A stretch of DNA of 19,258 nt, taken from NCBI GenBank assembly GCA_036503065.1, contig DASXXM010000631.1, forward strand, positions 1-19,258. The letters run 5' to 3'. The stretch comes from DATEPR01 sp036503065 (GTDB lineage Bacteria > Actinomycetota > Actinomycetes > Mycobacteriales > Pseudonocardiaceae). Both the position numbers and the translations under genes were made by a program. Shown one piece after another: positions 7,289-13,794 of the stretch; positions within the stretch are counted from its first letter, which is position 1; each line of letters opens with the position of its first letter. The notes beneath the pieces are model-generated. The model was not told the DNA's origin. It ran no database searches and saw nothing but the letters and a program-made list of their open reading frames with translations.

Positions 7289-7780
7289 TCAACCCACCCG
7301 GTGCAGCCAGGTCACCGGCGCGCCGTCGCCCGCCCTGCGGAACGGCTCGAGTGCGTCGTCCCATGGGCGGCCGAGCAGCTTGTCCACCTGGTGGGCGAAC
7401 GACTCACCGCCACGGCTGTTCGCGGCCAGCGTGCGCAGTTGGTCCTCGCCGACCATGATGTCGCCGTTGGCACCGATCCGGGTGTGCCACAGGCCGAGTC
7501 CGGGCGCGAAACAGAAGCGCTCGCCATCGACCCCGTGGCTCGGCTCCTCGGTGACCTCGAACCGCAGCATCGGCCATGCGCGCAGCGCAGTGACCAGCGT
7601 GCTCGCGGTGCCCACATCCGAGCCCCACGAACACTCCGCCCGCAGTTGACCCGGCGCGGCTGGCTGCGCCGTCCACTGCAGAGCAACCCGGATCCCTAGG
7701 GTTCCGGCGATCGCCCACTCGACGTGCGGACAGACCGCAGACGGCGACGAGTGGACGTACAGCACGCCACTGGTGCTCAC
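7289..7780 (-). CDS. DUF3145 family protein
   Basis: The 163-residue product has the conserved N-terminus of the actinobacterial family DUF3145 (GVLYVHSSPSAVCPHVEWAI, residues 5-24). It also has central blocks ECSWGSDVGTASTLVTALR (49-67) and RFEVTEEPSHGVDGERF (73-89). As I recall, this family often lies beside the fab cluster in actinomycetes, as here, but its biochemical function is not known. No membrane helix or signal peptide is seen, so it is probably cytosolic. The GTG start is supported by GGAGG on the minus strand (plus-strand 7787-7791), 6 bases upstream. It is the first gene of a leftward pair with the NTF2-like membrane protein. Confidence 0.85.
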   Translation of the reverse strand: MSTSGVLYVHSSPSAVCPHVEWAIAGTLGIRVALQWTAQPAAPGQLRAECSWGSDVGTASTLVTALRAWPMLRFEVTEEPSHGVDGERFCFAPGLGLWHTRIGANGDIMVGEDQLRTLAANSRGGESFAHQVDKLLGRPWDDALEPFRRAGDGAPVTWLHRVG

Positions 7781-8003
7781 TGCTGACCTCCGCTACTCAC
7801 GAGGGACGTCTTCCCCTACGCCCTGGGCAACGGACTTCCGGCCAGCCTGGCGATCACCATGGCGGTTGCTGCGCCATTCTGCCCCTACTCCGACCGGTCC
7901 CGCCACCGGAAGCGGAAAGAACGTTGACCGGGTTCTCGCCAGTTGAAGCACCTGTCACGCAGAGTAACCGACACCGGTCGCCCGATCGCTGCCTCGCCAG
8001 CGC

Positions 8004-8036
8004 TACGGTGGTCCCACCGAACGTGACAGGTCGGTG
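8004..8036 (+). promoter_or_regulatory. Overlapping palindromes at a candidate -10 before the single-pass membrane protein gene
   Basis: TACGGT (8004-8009) fits the TANNNT -10 form. It overlaps a perfect 14-bp palindrome, CGGTGGTCCCACCG (8006-8019). A second inverted repeat, CACCGA (8015-8020) and TCGGTG (8031-8036), overlaps the first, so the two hairpins or bound states would exclude each other. No clear -35 is visible. The rest of the 278-base divergent gap (7781-8058) shows no other convincing element. Confidence 0.35.
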
Positions 8037-8058
8037 ACGAGGCTTTCGGAGGTGTGCC

Positions 8059-9357
8059 GTGCGGCTGGTCCGGCTCGGGGCCGAGACCTCGCGGGTGGGC
8101 GCCGACGTCCGGGCGGCGCTGTCGTCCTGGGGACCGGCTGACACCGTCCTGGGCGGTATCGCCCTGTTGGGGGTCACCCCGTTGGGCTGCGCCGGTCCGG
8201 TCGAGGCGGTCATCCTGGTGCCGAAGGGCATCGTGGTCGTGGTCGGCGTCGACCTGCCCGATCCCGCGGTACGCCTGGACGCGCCGCTGGGCGCGCCGTG
8301 GAAGGCGGACGGCTGGCCGCTGGTGCGGCCGGACGGCGCGGTGAACCCGGCCGGTGAGGCACTGATTGCGGCAACGGCGGTCACCACGATGTTGCAGGCC
8401 CGCAGGCTGGATCCGGTGCCGGTGAGCACGATCGTGGCCGTCGGGCCGTACGTCGGCCAGGTCGTGCAGTCGACTGTGGACCTGCACCACGGCGTCCGTG
8501 TGCTGCATCCCGAGCCGAGGTCGATGCTCACCGCGATGCGGGAACTGGCCGTCGCGGACCGGCCGTGCTCGGTCGAGCAGGCACGGCGACTGCTGTCCGA
8601 ACTGATCGGTGACCGGTCCCCCATGCTGATCGGCGAGGTCGCCGCGGAAGGTTTCGTGGACGCGGTCACGCCGGACCTGGCCACCGCGAACACCACCGTG
8701 ATCCCCCGGATCACCGACCAGACCACCATGCCGGGCCGCCGCGACGCCCGGCCGGGCGGGAAGCGGGCCGGGAGATGGCGCTGGTGGCCGCCGTTCGCCG
8801 CGCTGGGACTGCTGGCCGCGCTGCTCGTCGCGGGCGTCGCGGTCGCCACGGGTACCACCGACGCGGGTCGGATCACGCCGGTCACGGTGCACGCGCCGGC
8901 CACGACGCCGTCGGTGACGGCAGGCGGCGTGCCGTTCGGCCCGAAGGGTTCCGCGGAGGCCACCGACTGCGCCGGCCACGCGTACGGCGACGTCCAGGTC
9001 TGGCTCACCCAGCACCCGTGCGTCGACCTGATCCGCTCCGCCTACCAGACCACCGCGGACGGGCAACGTGCCGCGGTGGCGATCGCCGTGGTGAGCTTCC
9101 ACGACCAGGCAGGCGCGAAGGCGTTCGCCGACGTGGCGAACACCCCGGGCACCGGCGGCATCACCGACCTGATCCAGGACGGTTCGAGTTGGCCGGACGG
9201 CCCGAAGTCGTTCGACGGCGCGGCTTACACGGTCGTGGCGCAGGACACGTCGGTCCGGCTGACCGAGGTGGTGTGGATCGACCGGACGTCCACGCCGACC
9301 GATCCGGGCCTGGCGAAACTGGCGGCGGCAGCGGCCGGCCTGCCCGGCAGTCCGTAG
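8059..9357 (+). CDS. Single-pass membrane protein of unknown function with large cytosolic and outer domains
   Basis: The 432-residue protein starts at GTG 8059 behind CGGAGG (8047-8052). The N-terminal half (1-240) lacks a signal peptide and should be cytosolic. Its segment GGIALLGVTPLGC to EAVILVPKGIVVVVGVDLP (32-67) faintly resembles the strand pattern of NERD-type nuclease-related domains, but the match is weak and catalytic residues are not evident. A basic RRDARPGGKRAGRWRW stretch precedes one transmembrane helix (about 243-264). The outer part has a Thr/Pro-rich linker and a ~130-residue domain with two cysteines (304, 321) that could form a disulfide. It is flanked by divergent DUF3145 and convergent crcB. 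I do not recognise the family with confidence. Confidence 0.75.
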   Translation: MRLVRLGAETSRVGADVRAALSSWGPADTVLGGIALLGVTPLGCAGPVEAVILVPKGIVVVVGVDLPDPAVRLDAPLGAPWKADGWPLVRPDGAVNPAGEALIAATAVTTMLQARRLDPVPVSTIVAVGPYVGQVVQSTVDLHHGVRVLHPEPRSMLTAMRELAVADRPCSVEQARRLLSELIGDRSPMLIGEVAAEGFVDAVTPDLATANTTVIPRITDQTTMPGRRDARPGGKRAGRWRWWPPFAALGLLAALLVAGVAVATGTTDAGRITPVTVHAPATTPSVTAGGVPFGPKGSAEATDCAGHAYGDVQVWLTQHPCVDLIRSAYQTTADGQRAAVAIAVVSFHDQAGAKAFADVANTPGTGGITDLIQDGSSWPDGPKSFDGAAYTVVAQDTSVRLTEVVWIDRTSTPTDPGLAKLAAAAAGLPGSP

Positions 9358-9360
9358 CGA

Positions 9361-9717
9361 CTACCGCAGGGCCCGCGTCACGGTGTAGCCGAGCAGCGCG
9401 GCACCGACCCCGGCGACGACGCTGACCAGAACGTTGGTCATCGCGTAGAAGTAGGCGCGTTCCTGGGCCAGCCGGACGGTTTCGTAGCCGAACGTGCTGT
9501 ATGTCGTCAGCGCGCCGCAGAAACCGGTGCCCAGCAACACGGACAGCGGACCGGTGCCCGCGGCGGCGAGCGCGCCGATCACCAGGGAGCCCGCGATGTT
9601 CACGGTGAAGGTCCCCCACGGAAACAGCGAGTCGTGCCGGGACTGGACCAGCCGGTCGGTGAGATACCGCAGCGGCGCGCCGACCAGCGCACCGAGCACC
9701 ACCAGCAGCGCCGTCAC
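9361..9717 (-). CDS. crcB: Fluoride ion channel subunit CrcB/Fluc (second of pair)
   Basis: This 118-residue four-helix membrane protein exports fluoride as part of a dimeric channel. Fluc signatures are present: GAPLRYLTDR (13-22), FPWGTFTVNIAGS (32-44) and the phenylalanine-box segment GFCGALTTYSTFGYET (65-80). The frame remains open upstream, but the GTG at 9717 gives the family N-terminus and overlaps the upstream crcB stop by 4 bases, indicating coupling. A pair of different CrcB proteins usually forms an antiparallel heterodimer, and the two copies differ enough for that. The stop lies 3 bases from the stop of the convergent membrane-protein gene, with no room for a separate terminator. 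Confidence 0.92.
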   Translation of the reverse strand: MTALLVVLGALVGAPLRYLTDRLVQSRHDSLFPWGTFTVNIAGSLVIGALAAAGTGPLSVLLGTGFCGALTTYSTFGYETVRLAQERAYFYAMTNVLVSVVAGVGAALLGYTVTRALR

Positions 9718-10163
9718 CGCAGCACCCACAGTTTCCTGGCCAGGACCATGCCGACGAGCACGGCGAGCAACGCGGACACGAGGGTGCCGGCCAGATAGCC
9801 GAACGCGACCGGCACGGAGCCCGGCCGCAGCAGCCCGCGCACCTCGTTGACGTACGTGGAGAACGTGGTGAACCCGCCGAGCACGCCGACACCGAGGAAC
9901 GGCCGCAGCAACGGCCGCCCGGTGAACACGTCGGTGACCAACACCATCAGCACACCGATCAGCAGGCAGCCGACGACATTGATGGCGAACGTGCCCCACG
10001 GAAACCGACCGGGCACCGTGGGCAGCAGCAGACCGACGCCGTACCGGGCCAACGCGCCCAGCGCACCGCCGACGGCGATCACACATAGGGTCCGCGGGCT
10101 CAGTTCGCGGCGGTGCGCGGGGACGTGCAGATCTACGTCGGAATCCACCGCTTCCTGCGCCAT
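9714..10163 (-). CDS. crcB: Fluoride ion channel subunit CrcB/Fluc (first of pair)
   Basis: The 149-residue product is the partner of the following crcB. It has a hydrophilic N-terminal extension of about 25 residues (with an acidic DSDVDLHVP stretch) ahead of the first helix. The family motifs follow: GGALGALARYGVG (32-44), FPWGTFAINVVG (54-65) and GGFTTFSTYVNE (96-107). The ATG at 10163 is preceded on the minus strand by AGGAG (plus-strand 10171-10175), 7 bases away, inside a hairpin. No canonical fluoride (crcB) riboswitch could be recognised in the short leader. The products should form a dual-topology channel in the cytoplasmic membrane that protects against fluoride. Confidence 0.93.
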   Translation of the reverse strand: MAQEAVDSDVDLHVPAHRRELSPRTLCVIAVGGALGALARYGVGLLLPTVPGRFPWGTFAINVVGCLLIGVLMVLVTDVFTGRPLLRPFLGVGVLGGFTTFSTYVNEVRGLLRPGSVPVAFGYLAGTLVSALLAVLVGMVLARKLWVLR

Positions 10164-10172
10164 ACGGTCACT

Positions 10173-10206
10173 CCTACTTCGGATGTGTGCGGTTCAACCG
10201 AGTAGG
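10173..10206 (-). promoter_or_regulatory. Competing hairpins over the crcB ribosome-binding site
   Basis: CCTACTTCGG (10173-10182) pairs with CCGAGTAGG (10198-10206) except for one bulge. On the minus-strand RNA this buries most of the AGGAG ribosome-binding site of the first crcB. A second hairpin, CGGTT-C-AACCG (10190-10200), shares bases 10198-10200, so both cannot form fully. The arrangement suggests a switchable leader, but the sequence does not match the known fluoride riboswitch as far as I can recall it. Confidence 0.4.
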
Positions 10207-10239
10207 GACCGTTGGCGGCACGACACCGCGGTCAGCGGC

Positions 10240-10260
10240 GGGCCCCACCGCCGTGGGCCC
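10240..10260. repeat. GC-rich inverted repeat in the crcB-fadB2 divergent gap
   Basis: GGGCCCCAC (10240-10248) pairs with GTGGGCCC (10253-10260), with one bulged C and a 4-base CGCC loop. It sits between divergent genes, so it terminates neither; it may be an operator or an RNA-leader hairpin. A -10-like TAGTGT (10282-10287) lies between it and the dehydrogenase start. Confidence 0.4.
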
Positions 10261-10331
10261 AGGATATCGGCCGGCACCCGATAGTGTGGAAACGGTCCCA
10301 CCGGGCCACCGAGCGACGAGGAGGACGGCAC

Positions 10332-11195
10332 GTGGGTGAGATCCGCCGGATCGGTGTTGTCGGCTCCGGGCTGATGGGCTCCGGCATCGCCGAGGTGTGC
10401 GCGCGGGCCGGGCTGGACGTCCTGGTCAACGAGATCAACGCGGCGGCGGTCGAGTCCGGCCGCACGCGGATCACCACATCGTTGGCGCGCGGCGTGCGGT
10501 CGGGCAAGCTGTCCGACGCCGACCGGGATGCCGCCGTGGGCCGGATCGCCTTCACCACCGACCTCGGCGACTTCGCCGACCGCGAACTGGTGGTCGAGGC
10601 CGTCGCGGAGCACGAGCCGACCAAGATCGAGGTCTTCACGACACTCGACAAGGTGGTGACCGGCCAGGACGCGATCTTCGCCTCCAACACCTCGTCGATC
10701 CCGATCATGAAGCTGGCCATGGCGACGGACCGGCCGGAACAGGTCATCGGCATCCACTTCTTCAACCCGGTACCGGTGCTGAAGCTGGTCGAGCTGATCC
10801 CGTCGCTGCTGACCGGGGAGCAGACCAGGGCCAGGGCCGAGGACTTCGCCACGACAGTGCTCGGCAAGACCGTGGTGCGGTCGACGGACCGGGCCGGGTT
10901 CGTGGTGAACGCGCTGTTGATCCCCTATCTGCTGTCCGCGATCCGGATGTTCGAGTCGGGCTTCGCGTCCGCGGAGGACATCGACAACGGCATGGTGCTG
11001 GGCTGCGCGCACCCGATGGGCCCGCTGCGCCTGACCGACCTGATCGGCCTCGACACCACGAAGGCGGTGGCCGAGTCGATGTACGCGGAGTTCAAGGAGC
11101 CGCTGTTCTCCGCGCCGCCGCTGCTGCTGCGCATGGTGGACGCGGGCCTGCTGGGCAAGAAGACCGGCCGCGGGTTCTACGACTACACCCACTGA
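10332..11195 (+). CDS. fadB2: 3-hydroxybutyryl-CoA dehydrogenase (FadB2/PaaH/Hbd type)
   Basis: The enzyme interconverts 3-hydroxyacyl-CoA and 3-oxoacyl-CoA with NAD(P), acting in beta-oxidation, butanoate or polyhydroxybutyrate metabolism. The 287-residue single-domain form has the Rossmann motif GVVGSGLMGSG (8-18) and SNTSSIPI (118-125). It also has the catalytic His142 in GIHFFNPVPVLKLVELI and the DRAGFVVNALLIPYL stretch that opens the C-terminal domain. It ends with GRGFYDYT. The GTG at 10332 follows GAGGAGGA (10318-10325); the frame is open back to 10212, but that part is not family-like. Two bases after its stop begins a patatin-like lipase, suggesting a joint role in using stored or membrane lipids. 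Confidence 0.93.
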   Translation: MGEIRRIGVVGSGLMGSGIAEVCARAGLDVLVNEINAAAVESGRTRITTSLARGVRSGKLSDADRDAAVGRIAFTTDLGDFADRELVVEAVAEHEPTKIEVFTTLDKVVTGQDAIFASNTSSIPIMKLAMATDRPEQVIGIHFFNPVPVLKLVELIPSLLTGEQTRARAEDFATTVLGKTVVRSTDRAGFVVNALLIPYLLSAIRMFESGFASAEDIDNGMVLGCAHPMGPLRLTDLIGLDTTKAVAESMYAEFKEPLFSAPPLLLRMVDAGLLGKKTGRGFYDYTH

Positions 11196-11197
11196 CG

Positions 11198-12154
11198 ATG
11201 GCTGTCCCGTTACCGGCCGGTGACCCGGACGTGTTGGACGTCCTGGTAACCAGGCGCGACACGGGCAGCAGGCCGGGCAGGCGCACCGACGGGCTGCGCA
11301 CCGCACTGGTGGTCGAGGGCGGCGGCATGCGCGGCGCCTACACCGGCGGCATGGTCCGCGGGCTGGCGGAACTGCGCCTGCGGGACAGCTTCGACGAGAT
11401 CTTCGGCACATCCTCCGGTGCGTACGTGGCCGCCGCGTTCGCCACCGGACAGGGTGTCGGCGCGGCCACCATCTACGCCGACGACCTCTCCGGCACCCGG
11501 TTCATCGACTATCGCCGCCCGCTCGCCGGCCGTGGCCCGGTGATGCACTTCGACTACCTGATCGACACCGTGCTGGCCACCAGCAAGCCACTGGACTTCG
11601 ACGCGCTCGCAGAGTCCGACGTGCCGGTACGCCCGATCGCCACGCTGGCCACGACGCTCCGCCCGTACGCCCTCGCCGACCTGGTCACCCCGGACCTGTG
11701 GCGCACGGCACTGCGCGCGACGGCCCGCATTCCGGTGCTGGCCGGGCCGCCGGTGCGATTACACGACCGGACGTGGATCGACGGATCGCTGAGCGAACCG
11801 ATCGCCCTGCGGCGCGCGGTGGACGGCGGCGCGACCCACGTGCTGGCCCTGCTGTCCCGCACCCGCGACGAGCACGTCAACCCGGCCGCGGTGACCGGCC
11901 GGATGCTGACCGCGCTGGTCGACCGCGCAGGCCCCGGCCTCGGCAAGGCGCTGCGCAGGCGAGGGCCGCTGCGCGCCGAGACGGTCGCCGTGTTCGATGA
12001 CGCCGCGCATCCGCTGCGCCGCGGGGCCCGACTGCTGGCCGTCCGGCCGCCTGTCTCGCACCGAATCAGCGCCCTCACAAGTGATCCCGACCGGCTGCGC
12101 CGCGCGGCCGACACGGGTACGGCGGCCATCCACGCCGCGTTCGCCACCCGTTGA
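11198..12154 (+). CDS. Patatin-like phospholipase family protein
   Basis: The 318-residue product is a patatin-type serine acyl hydrolase with a Ser-Asp dyad. The oxyanion motif GGGMRG is at residues 41-46, the nucleophile Ser72 is in GTSSG (70-74), and the catalytic Asp195 is in the DGS motif. No signal peptide is seen, so it should be cytosolic, like the bacterial RssA/YjjU-type members. The ATG at 11198 begins 2 bases after the dehydrogenase stop, with no separate ribosome-binding site, so translation is probably coupled. The frame is open far upstream, but that part only overlaps fadB2. Substrate (phospholipid, acylglycerol or polyester) is not predictable. Confidence 0.9.
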   Translation: MAVPLPAGDPDVLDVLVTRRDTGSRPGRRTDGLRTALVVEGGGMRGAYTGGMVRGLAELRLRDSFDEIFGTSSGAYVAAAFATGQGVGAATIYADDLSGTRFIDYRRPLAGRGPVMHFDYLIDTVLATSKPLDFDALAESDVPVRPIATLATTLRPYALADLVTPDLWRTALRATARIPVLAGPPVRLHDRTWIDGSLSEPIALRRAVDGGATHVLALLSRTRDEHVNPAAVTGRMLTALVDRAGPGLGKALRRRGPLRAETVAVFDDAAHPLRRGARLLAVRPPVSHRISALTSDPDRLRRAADTGTAAIHAAFATR

Positions 12155-12198
12155 AACGCGCCCGATGTTTCCCACCGTGTCGATTTCCCGTGGCCGAT

Positions 12199-12227
12199 TT
12201 CGACGTACCTCGAGGTCACGGTAAACT
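12199..12227 (+). promoter_or_regulatory. Promoter for the Lsr2-like gene
   Basis: TTCGAC (12199-12204) and TAAACT (12222-12227) lie exactly 17 bases apart, a good housekeeping-type promoter for a high-GC actinomycete. The predicted start near 12234 gives a leader of about 150 bases. Two direct CGATTTC repeats (12181-12187 and 12195-12201), 14 bases apart, touch the -35 and could bind a regulator. Confidence 0.6.
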
Positions 12228-12384
12228 GGACGCATTCGGTACAAGGTAGGCGGGGACACTTTGTGGCGCGGTGCTGCGACCCGGCTCATTGTGCTCGTAT
12301 CCTGCTTCTGCGCAGGCCGAACACGGTCCGCTCCGGGGCATGCGTCATGCTGCGACCGACACCATTTGGGACGCAAGGGGAACC

Positions 12385-12849
12385 GTGGCTAGCAAGACCG
12401 TGGTCGAGTTGTTCGACGATCTGGACGGGGGTCGTGCGGACGAGACGGTGAGATTCGCGCTCGACGGTGTTGAGTACGAGATCGACCTGTCCACGAAGCA
12501 CGCCGCCAAGTTGCGCGACATGCTGGCTGTCTACATCGGTCACGCACACCGGCCGGCCGGCCGGGCCCGACGTGTCGTCGCCGAGGACAACCGCGCCCGC
12601 AACGGCCGCAGCGGCCCCAACGGCAAGGTGGCGGCGACCAGCAGCGCCGACCTGACCGCCGAGATCCGCAGGCTGGCCAGCGAATCGGCGCAGAAGGCGA
12701 GCCAGGCGTCCCGGGTGGTCGTCGTGACAGAAGACGATGTGGACGACACCGACGTCATGCCGCTGCTCCCGGTGGCGACCGCCGCAGGCCAGACCACCGT
12801 CGGCCCGGTACCCGCATTGATCATCCCGTTCATGGAAGCCGGCCTGTAG
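12385..12849 (+). CDS. Lsr2-like protein with intact N-terminal dimerisation domain and no recognisable DNA-binding motif
   Basis: The 154-residue product starts (GTG 12385) with the classical Lsr2 N-domain: VVELFDDLDGG, ETVRFALDGVEYEIDLS and KHAAKLRDMLAVYIGHA (residues 6-54). In normal Lsr2 this domain dimerises and oligomerises, and a C-terminal helix-turn-helix with an RGR AT-hook-like loop binds AT-rich DNA to silence foreign genes. Here a basic linker (56-82) leads to AEIRRLASESAQKASQASR (92-110). This keeps the first half of the DNA-binding domain pattern but has no Trp, Gly or RGR. An acidic stretch (116-123, EDDVDDTD) and a hydrophobic tail replace the usual end. No other frame restores the motif, so it is not a simple frameshift. 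It may antagonise or modulate a full Lsr2 elsewhere. The frame is open upstream to 12271. Confidence 0.82.
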   Translation: MASKTVVELFDDLDGGRADETVRFALDGVEYEIDLSTKHAAKLRDMLAVYIGHAHRPAGRARRVVAEDNRARNGRSGPNGKVAATSSADLTAEIRRLASESAQKASQASRVVVVTEDDVDDTDVMPLLPVATAAGQTTVGPVPALIIPFMEAGL

Positions 12850-12855
12850 AAACAG

Positions 12856-13710
12856 TCAGCAAGCAGGCAGGCGCCGCACCGACGGGGTGGCCGCCGGGCC
12901 GAGCCGCTCGATCGCCTCGAGCGCGTATGGTTCCGGTTTCCCCCACCGTAACCGGGTCGGCACGCCCAGGGCAGCCAGCCGGAACGTGCGCAGGAGCACC
13001 GTGGCCGCCGGGGCCGGATAGGCGGTTCGCCCGTGCAGCCGCTGCGCCCAGCCGGGGAGCAGCGAGTACGCCAGGTGACCGATCAACGCGGTATACGCGG
13101 GCCGCCCAGGCCGCAGCGCGACCGGTACCGGCGGCCGGTGCAGGAACCGGTAGATGACGTCGGATTCGTCGGTACGGGCGAGTTCCGGTCGTATGTCGGC
13201 AAAGTACCGGGTCATCTCGGCCCGCGAGCCGGGCACCTCGTCGGCCCGCAGGCCGACCAGCGTGGCGGTCTCGCGCTGCTCGCCGAGGTACCGGTCGGCC
13301 TGTGCGTCGGTCAGCGGGAAACCGGCCCGTCGCAACACGGTCAGGAACGACCAGGTCTCCGCACAGTGCACCCACAGCAACAGTCGCGGCTCGTCGATGC
13401 GGAACCGGACACCGGTGCGCGGATCGGTGCCGCGCAGCGTCCGGTGGATGTGCCGCACCTTGGCCGCAGCCTCGAACACGTCCGTCCGGGGACCGTACGT
13501 GCTCAGGCCGACGAAGTTGGCCGTGCGCACCAAACGACCGAACGGATCCGACCGGAAATTCGAGTTCTGCACCACACCGGCCACGGCCAGCGGGTGCAAC
13601 GCCTGCAGATACAGGCTGCTGATCCCGGCCAGCCACATCGCCGGATCCGCATGTAGTTGCCACGTCACGGAATCCGGCCCGACCAAGCCTGGATCGGGCA
13701 AACTGGTCAT
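12856..13710 (-). CDS. DUF2236 / oxygenase MpaB-like protein
   Basis: The 284-residue product resembles the DUF2236 family, which includes the fungal MpaB oxygenase and the heme-b latex-clearing protein Lcp. Family features are the LQALHPLAVAGVVQNSNF block (35-52), VRTANFVGLSTYG (61-73), VRHIHRTLRG (85-94) and LLWVHCAETWSF (111-122). His39, His87/89 and His115 are candidate heme ligands or catalytic residues. The ATG at 13710 is chosen because GGGAGG lies 5 bases upstream on the minus strand; a start at 13731 would add 7 residues. No signal peptide is seen. It lies 68 bases after the kinase on the same strand and ends 6 bases from the convergent Lsr2-like gene. The substrate is unknown. Confidence 0.85.
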   Translation of the reverse strand: MTSLPDPGLVGPDSVTWQLHADPAMWLAGISSLYLQALHPLAVAGVVQNSNFRSDPFGRLVRTANFVGLSTYGPRTDVFEAAAKVRHIHRTLRGTDPRTGVRFRIDEPRLLLWVHCAETWSFLTVLRRAGFPLTDAQADRYLGEQRETATLVGLRADEVPGSRAEMTRYFADIRPELARTDESDVIYRFLHRPPVPVALRPGRPAYTALIGHLAYSLLPGWAQRLHGRTAYPAPAATVLLRTFRLAALGVPTRLRWGKPEPYALEAIERLGPAATPSVRRLPAC

Positions 13711-13762
13711 CGGACCTCCCAACCCCACCATGCCCGACGGGCGGCGCGGGCACCAGGTCCGC

Positions 13763-13794
13763 TTACCTGGCTACTTGGCTACTTGGCTTCCTGG
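13763..13794. repeat. Short 8-bp tandem repeat across the kinase stop codon
   Basis: Four 8-base units run TTACCTGG, CTACTTGG, CTACTTGG, CTTCCTGG. The two middle copies are identical. The kinase stop (plus-strand 13779-13781) is inside the array. Gain or loss of one unit would shift the frame at the protein end. Confidence 0.7.

Noticed and set aside
7854..9102. Two long minus-strand frames (384 and 405 residues) opposite the single-pass membrane protein gene
   Set aside because: Both are antisense shadows typical of high-GC DNA, with low-complexity Arg/Ser/Thr-rich products and no family motifs; the plus-strand frame has a ribosome-binding site, a membrane helix and sensible composition.
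10164..10331. Canonical fluoride (crcB) riboswitch
   Set aside because: The leader of the first crcB lacks the conserved segments I know of that motif; only competing hairpins were found.
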